From NCBI GenBank assembly GCA_035559715.1, contig DATMAW010000055.1:1-18087 (forward strand): 18,087 nt of DNA. Direction: 5' to 3'. The DNA is from JACQHC01 sp035559715 (GTDB lineage: Bacteria > Gemmatimonadota > Gemmatimonadetes > Gemmatimonadales > GWC2-71-9). Position 1 is the stretch's first letter. The number at the start of each line of letters is the position of its first letter. A program made the translations under genes and the position numbers. Shown piece after piece: positions 13,391 through 18,087 of this stretch. The notes beneath the pieces were generated by a model, which saw only the letters and a program-made list of their open reading frames with translations, did no database searches and was not told the origin of the DNA.

Positions 13391-16180
13391 GTGGCCGCGC
13401 TGATCGATCGTGTGCGCCAGGGCCTCGCGCCAGAGTACGACGTGCGCCATGAAATCGCACACGGCGGCATGGGTGTCGTGTTCCTCGCGCACGATACCGC
13501 CCTCGACCGACCGGTCGCCGTGAAGGTCATCCGGCCCGAGATTGCCACCGCGACAGCAGTGGAGCGGTTCGTCCGCGAAGCTCGCCTCCTCGCCGGCATC
13601 AATCACCCCAACGTCGTTCCCGTGCACCGTGCCGGCGAAGTCGACGGCATCGCGTATTACGTGATGGAACACATCGCGGGCGAGACCCTCGCCGAGCGCC
13701 TGAGTCATGGGCCTCTCCCTCCGGTAGAGGCGCTCAAGCTCGGACGCGACCTGCTCGATGCGCTGGAGGCGGTGCATCACCATGGCGTGGTGCACCGGGA
13801 CGTGAAGCCGTCGAACATCTTCCTGCACGCCGGGCGCGCCCTGCTCGCGGACTTCGGCGTGGCACGGTCGGGCGCGGTGGACGGGAGGCCGAGCACGGAA
13901 GCCACGTCCTTCATCGGAACACCGGGGTATATGTCGCCGGAGCAGGTGTCCGGCGCGCCCGCCACCGAGCAATCCGACCTTTACGCCGCGGCCGTCGTGT
14001 TGTACGAGGCGTTCACCGGTCGGCGCATGGAGGCCCCAAGACCCGTCGAAGAGATTGGCTGGCACGACATACCCCGCCGCGTCGTCCCTGTCCTGAAGCG
14101 CGGTCTTGCCTGGTCCGCGGGTGCCCGCTGGCCAGATGCCGCCACCTTCCGCCGCGCGCTGTGGGCCACGCGCAAGCGCCCGTATCAACAGCGGACGGTG
14201 GCGCTTACGATTGCCGGCGTCGCTGTGGGCGCCGGACTGGCATACCTGACGGGATGGCGCGACCGGGGCATACGCACGCCGGAGCTGAGAGTCGAGACCT
14301 TCGCCGTCGGCGATCAGGCACCGGCGTGGCTGGGAGATTCGATCGCCAGCCTGCTCGCGCGCAATCTCCAGGGCAATCCCGATTTCGTCGCGCGAGGGCC
14401 CAAGCAGCCGACGAGCGCGCGGCCGGATGCGATTGCGCGCGGCGCCATTCGAGCCGACAAGGACTCCACCTGCGCGGACGTGCGCGTGGAAGGCATGGCT
14501 CCCGTTTCCCGCGAGATCGCCGCCAGGGTATGCGCTCCAGCGGGGCAACTTGAAACGCTGGCCGGGCAGTTGGCGCGTCTGGTGTTGCTCGAGATCTGGA
14601 CCGGTGATCGGGCGATCATCGCGGACCTCCCGCGCCGGCACCTGCCGCGCGATCCGCGGGCAGTCACGGCATTTCTCGCAGGCGAGCGCGCATTCTCGCA
14701 GGCACAGTGGGGTCCCGCGCACGCCGCCTATCTGGAAGCGGAGGCGATAGACTCGACCTGTCGCTTGTGCTCCTGGCGGCTGTACGACACCGAGCGCTGG
14801 CTCTCCTGGCCTCACGACGCCAGCCGCACGGCACGTTTCGTACGAGCGGCGGACTCATTTCCCCCCCACTACCGCAGCCTTCTGCGCGCCCCCGGCCTTC
14901 CCATCGCCCCGAGGATCGACACCCTGAGCCGCGCGTCGGAGCGACACTTCCGCTCCGCGTTAGTCTGGTGGTCGCTGGGCGACGAGCTGTTCCATCGCGG
15001 GCCCCTCGTGGGGCACGCGCGCCGGGAAGCGATCACGGCGTTCGAACGATCCACAGCATTGCGCGCCGACTTCGCGCCGGCGTGGGAGCATCTCGCCTGG
15101 GCTTACACCGCGGAAGGTGACGCCGCAGGAGCCGATTCTGCGCTGGCGCATTGGCACGCCGCCAAGAGCGGCGAGTCATCGGACACGTTCACCCTGGCCC
15201 TGCGCTATCTGGTGGAGTGCGCCGCGGCGTGGCGCTTTCTCGATACGGCCCAAGCAGCGCGGCAGACACGCGCCGCCCTCCGTCTTCCCGCGATCGCCGA
15301 GTGGGAGGGCGTGATCGTGGCGCCGCGGCTGTTCCCGACCTTCGATGCATTCCCGGGCGTCGTGTGGGTCGGCCGCGAGTTTGCAGGAGATCGCCGTCAT
15401 CATTTCCGGCAGGCCGGCCTCCTGGCCATGGTGTTCGGGTTTGTGGCGCTCGGTCGCCTGGACTCGGCCGCCGCTCGCCTCCAGGAACTGGTCGCCACGT
15501 TCCCCGACGAGCGGTTGCGATCGTTCGCGGATCAGTATCGCGCGACCCTCACGTTGGTGGATCGAGAGGCCCTGCAGGACCGATTCACCGACGCGCGGCG
15601 CGAATTGGAGCACCAGGCCACCAGCGGCTCACAGCCCGACTTGCGGGAACGGGCACGCTGGATGCTCGCGTTGCTGCAGCAATCGGAAGGCGCCGGTCCC
15701 GTGCCCGGCGAGCCACCGGTCCCATGGAACGACGTGCAGCGGGTGGTGCTCGACGCCGTCCGGGACGCCCGCGCCGGGCGGTGGACTGCGGCACTCTCGG
15801 CCACGGACTCGGTGGTGATGGACTCGGTATCGCAGGTGACCGATCCGACCCTGCGCAGCATTCTGCGGCTGTTGCGGGCTGACTGGTACGAGCGTACCGG
15901 AGACGTCGAAGCAGCGCGGCGCGAGCTGCGATGGGCCGAGCATTACTGGACCATCGGTCTCCCGATGTTCTCACCTCAGACAGCCGAAGTGGATTGGTCG
16001 CTCCGCACGCTGGCCCGCTGGCGTCGCGCCCGGCTGCTCGATCGCGCCGGTGCGGACGACTGGGAGGTGTGTGCCTCGTACGCCCATGTGGCACGCGACT
16101 GGGCCAGCGGCATGCCGGTCTACCGCGCTCGGGCGGACACGGCCCGCCAGCGGCTGGAGGCGCTCGCCTGCCCGCGCTGA
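13391..16180 (+). CDS. Membrane-anchored Ser/Thr protein kinase with C-terminal TolB/TPR-like region
   Basis: A 929-residue protein. Residues 15 to about 260 form a PknB-type kinase domain. The glycine loop is AHGGMGVV (first glycine replaced by Ala23); Lys45 is in VAVKV, Glu63 in helix C, HRDVKPSN has Asp137, DFGVA has Asp154, and GTPGYMSPEQ closes the activation segment. All catalytic residues are present, so it is probably active. A single transmembrane helix (about 267-287, TVALTIAGVAVGAGLAYLTG) separates this cytoplasmic domain from a large outside region. That region starts with a segment resembling TolB N-terminal-like domains (LRVETFAVGDQAPAWLGDSIASLLARNL). It continues into helical, TPR-like repeats from about residue 420 to the end (AVTAFLAGERAFSQAQW, then EREAITAFERSTALRADFAPAWEHLAWAY-like units). 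A CxxC (Cys457, Cys460) sits in one repeat. The gene is followed directly by a SARP-type regulator, a likely partner. The stimulus is unknown. Confidence 0.9.
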   Translation: MAALIDRVRQGLAPEYDVRHEIAHGGMGVVFLAHDTALDRPVAVKVIRPEIATATAVERFVREARLLAGINHPNVVPVHRAGEVDGIAYYVMEHIAGETLAERLSHGPLPPVEALKLGRDLLDALEAVHHHGVVHRDVKPSNIFLHAGRALLADFGVARSGAVDGRPSTEATSFIGTPGYMSPEQVSGAPATEQSDLYAAAVVLYEAFTGRRMEAPRPVEEIGWHDIPRRVVPVLKRGLAWSAGARWPDAATFRRALWATRKRPYQQRTVALTIAGVAVGAGLAYLTGWRDRGIRTPELRVETFAVGDQAPAWLGDSIASLLARNLQGNPDFVARGPKQPTSARPDAIARGAIRADKDSTCADVRVEGMAPVSREIAARVCAPAGQLETLAGQLARLVLLEIWTGDRAIIADLPRRHLPRDPRAVTAFLAGERAFSQAQWGPAHAAYLEAEAIDSTCRLCSWRLYDTERWLSWPHDASRTARFVRAADSFPPHYRSLLRAPGLPIAPRIDTLSRASERHFRSALVWWSLGDELFHRGPLVGHARREAITAFERSTALRADFAPAWEHLAWAYTAEGDAAGADSALAHWHAAKSGESSDTFTLALRYLVECAAAWRFLDTAQAARQTRAALRLPAIAEWEGVIVAPRLFPTFDAFPGVVWVGREFAGDRRHHFRQAGLLAMVFGFVALGRLDSAAARLQELVATFPDERLRSFADQYRATLTLVDREALQDRFTDARRELEHQATSGSQPDLRERARWMLALLQQSEGAGPVPGEPPVPWNDVQRVVLDAVRDARAGRWTAALSATDSVVMDSVSQVTDPTLRSILRLLRADWYERTGDVEAARRELRWAEHYWTIGLPMFSPQTAEVDWSLRTLARWRRARLLDRAGADDWEVCASYAHVARDWASGMPVYRARADTARQRLEALACPR
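16156..16160 (+). promoter_or_regulatory. Shine-Dalgarno-like GGAGG inside the kinase end, pointing to a CTG start
   Basis: GGAGG lies within the last codons of the kinase, seven bases before CTG 16168 in the frame of the next gene. No ATG, GTG or TTG in that frame has comparable support nearby. Confidence 0.4.
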
Positions 16181-18087
16181 CCACCATCCGTACCCTGGGG
16201 CCGGTCGCGGTCCTGGTGCGCGGCGGGCCCGCTGCGCCAGAGCTCCTGTGGCGCAAGAACCTGGCCCTCCTCGTGTACCTGGCGCGATCACCGAAACGCA
16301 CCAGAACGCGCGATCACCTGGTGGCGCTCCTCTGGCCCGACAAGCCCCAGAGCAGCGCGCGGCATTCGCTGCGCGAAGCGATCCGCGCGTTGAGGCACGC
16401 TGTGGGGCCGGATGTCGTGTCGGTGCGAGGCGACCAGGTTGAACTCACAACCGAGTCGGTCACCTTGGACGTGGACCGGCTCGCCGAGCTGACCGACCAC
16501 GGCGACTGGATGGCGGCGGCAGCGCTTGTGGGCGGCGACTTCATGGAGGGATTCTCCCTCCCGGATGCCTCGAGTTTCGAGGATTGGCTCGCAGCGGAAC
16601 GGCTCGCCTGGCGGCACCGGTCGGTGCAGGCGCTCACGCGGGCCGCCGAGATCTGTCTGGCGCGGGGCGACTCCGGAGCTACCACCATGGCCCTCCGAGC
16701 CGCGACGCTCGACCCACTGTCGGAGGTCGCCGTGGCAACCCTCATGCGGAGCCTCGCGCTTTTGGGCGACCGGGCGGGCGCCCTCCAGCAATTCGAGCGG
16801 TATGAGCGGCTGCTCCGCGAGTCGGGCTCGGCAACGCCTGCGGCGCTCGAGACGCTGGCCGCGCGGATCCGTGCGGAGCGCATGTTACGCCTGCCGGCCT
16901 ACCTCAAGCCCGAGACGGCCCGTGGTGCGGAGACACGTCGTGCGCCGCTGGCGGGACGAGCCGAAACCCTGCGCCGCCTCACCGAGACGTGGGCCGCCGC
17001 GAGGCAGCAGGGGACATGCGCCGTGGCCGTGATCCTGGGCGAAGCGGGAATTGGCAAGACGCGATTGGTGGACGAGCTCAGCTCGCGCGCGAGCCTCGAG
17101 GGCGGAGCCGCAACCCGCGCCATCGCCGTCGCCGCCGATCAGTCCCAGCCAGCCACGGCACTCCTGCAGCTGGCATCCGGCGGGCTGCTGCAGGCGCCAG
17201 GCGTCTCGGGGGCTCGGCCGGAGGCAATTCGATACTTCACGAGACGGCTCCCCGAATGGGCGGAGCGGTTCGGCGTCGTAAGAGCCGATGAAGCAGAGCA
17301 CGAGCGCCGCGCCGGCCCGGCGCTGGCGGACGTGATCCGGGCGGCGGGACACGAAGGCCCGCTCCTCGTGGCGCTGGACGACGCCCATTGGGCGGATTCA
17401 GAGTCGCTCGCGGAGATCCCGGCGCTCGCCCGGGAGGTCGCCGCGCTCCCCGTGCTGCTGGTGCTGACGGCCGCCCCGCACGTTCCACGGAAAGAGATCG
17501 ACGAGCTGCGCGCGCACGTTGGCCGCGACGTTCCGGGCATCGTGGTGACGCTCGACCGCCTCACACTCGAGGACGTGCGAGTCGTCACACGCTGGGCGTT
17601 CCCCGACTACGCAGACGAGGCGCTGGATCGCATCACACGGCGGGTATTCGCGGACTCGGCGGGAATCCCCCTGCTCGTCGTGGAGCTCGTCCACGCCATC
17701 GCCCTCGGCATGGAGTTGGTAGGCCAAACGACGTGGCCCCAGCCCGCCAAGACGCTGGACCAGACTCTTCCTGGTGAGCTTCCCGATCCCATCATTGCCG
17801 CCACGCGTGTCGGCTTCAGGCGACTGAGCCGCGACGCGCAGCACGTCCTCTTGGCCATCGCGGTGCTGGGTGACCGCGTCGCGGAGGATGTCATCCGCCG
17901 CGTCTCCGGGCTTGCCGACGGTCCACTCGGCGCGGCACTCGATGAACTGGAGTGGCAGCGATGGGTCACCACCGCAGGACGCAGCTACTCCGTCGTCGCC
18001 CGGATCACGCGCGAGGTAATTCTCCGCGACATGGTGACTGCGGGCCAGCGCGAACGGTTCCTCGAGCTGGCATCCAAGACAGACTGA
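16168..18087 (+). CDS. SARP/BTAD transcriptional regulator with AAA-type ATPase domain
   Basis: About 639 residues from a proposed CTG start at 16168. The frame stays open further left, but that part reads through kinase codons and has no family similarity. Residues 1-95 form an OmpR-like winged helix (IRTLGPVAVLV, DHLVALLWPDKPQSSARHSLREAIRALRHAVG). Residues about 105-245 are a bacterial transcriptional activation domain made of helical repeats (AERLAWRHRSVQALTRAAE, AVATLMRSLALLGDRAGALQQFERYERLLRE). An ATPase domain follows, with Walker A GEAGIGKT (Lys297) and Walker B LLVALDDAHWAD (Asp404, Asp405). The protein ends soon after this module, without the long TPR tail of AfsR or LAL regulators. 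It overlaps the kinase end by 13 bases, implying translational coupling. It should bind DNA and activate transcription in an ATP-dependent way, probably under control of the kinase; target genes are unknown. Confidence 0.85.
   Translation: MPALTTIRTLGPVAVLVRGGPAAPELLWRKNLALLVYLARSPKRTRTRDHLVALLWPDKPQSSARHSLREAIRALRHAVGPDVVSVRGDQVELTTESVTLDVDRLAELTDHGDWMAAAALVGGDFMEGFSLPDASSFEDWLAAERLAWRHRSVQALTRAAEICLARGDSGATTMALRAATLDPLSEVAVATLMRSLALLGDRAGALQQFERYERLLRESGSATPAALETLAARIRAERMLRLPAYLKPETARGAETRRAPLAGRAETLRRLTETWAAARQQGTCAVAVILGEAGIGKTRLVDELSSRASLEGGAATRAIAVAADQSQPATALLQLASGGLLQAPGVSGARPEAIRYFTRRLPEWAERFGVVRADEAEHERRAGPALADVIRAAGHEGPLLVALDDAHWADSESLAEIPALAREVAALPVLLVLTAAPHVPRKEIDELRAHVGRDVPGIVVTLDRLTLEDVRVVTRWAFPDYADEALDRITRRVFADSAGIPLLVVELVHAIALGMELVGQTTWPQPAKTLDQTLPGELPDPIIAATRVGFRRLSRDAQHVLLAIAVLGDRVAEDVIRRVSGLADGPLGAALDELEWQRWVTTAGRSYSVVARITREVILRDMVTAGQRERFLELASKTD

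Noticed and set aside
13322..14815. A 497-codon open frame on the minus strand opposite the kinase
   Set aside because: It lies antisense to an intact kinase domain, is rich in Arg/Gly/His with no recognisable motif, and is explained by the high GC content.
1..18087. CRISPR arrays, tRNA or rRNA genes, insertion sequences, phage genes
   Set aside because: No regularly spaced repeats, cloverleaf-like segments, transposase motifs or integrase motifs were seen on either strand.

Overview
The window is a GC-rich, almost fully coding stretch of a bacterial chromosome. No gap between genes exceeds about 150 bp, and no tRNA, rRNA, insertion sequence, phage gene or CRISPR array is visible. The combination of a membrane-tethered Ser/Thr kinase with a TolB/TPR-like output region, a BTAD/AAA transcription regulator, a secreted amidohydrolase-fold protein and a three-subunit ba3-type oxidase suggests an aerobic or microaerobic environmental bacterium. 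Gemmatimonadota or a similar phylum fits best, but this assignment is inferred from gene content, not proven.

Layout. (1) 1-3358, minus strand: a secreted amidohydrolase-like protein running off the left edge, a small exported beta-sandwich protein, and a succinate-semialdehyde-type aldehyde dehydrogenase, which is transcribed first. (2) 3455-4900, plus: an MBL/beta-CASP hydrolase whose end overlaps a convergent type II NADH dehydrogenase (4884-6182, minus). (3) 6320-9464: a DoxX-family membrane protein, a site-2 protease with two CBS domains (minus), and, divergent from it, a tandem universal stress protein overlapping a stand-alone two-CBS protein. (4) 9508-11793: a compact ba3-type cytochrome oxidase operon (subunits IIa, II and I), including a 46-residue subunit IIa gene. 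(5) 11801-13257, minus: two tandem ZIP metal transporters joined by a GTGA overlap. (6) 13391-18087, plus: a transmembrane Ser/Thr kinase followed by a SARP/BTAD-AAA regulator that lacks a normal start codon.

How it fits together. The central part is respiratory and stress related. NDH-2 feeds quinone without proton pumping, and the ba3 oxidase is a high-affinity terminal oxidase. Between them lies a set (CBS-site-2 protease, tandem USP, two-CBS protein) matching the protein types of the mycobacterial hypoxia genes Rv2623-Rv2626c. I read this as a candidate low-oxygen or energy-stress island. The kinase/SARP pair at the right edge resembles the AfsK/AfsR signalling arrangement of Streptomyces.

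The most notable observations are the loss of metal ligands in the amidohydrolase-like protein, the dormancy-like module beside a high-affinity oxidase, and the kinase/SARP pair with an apparent CTG start. Each component belongs to a known family. I see no wholly unknown system, but the combinations are worth testing.
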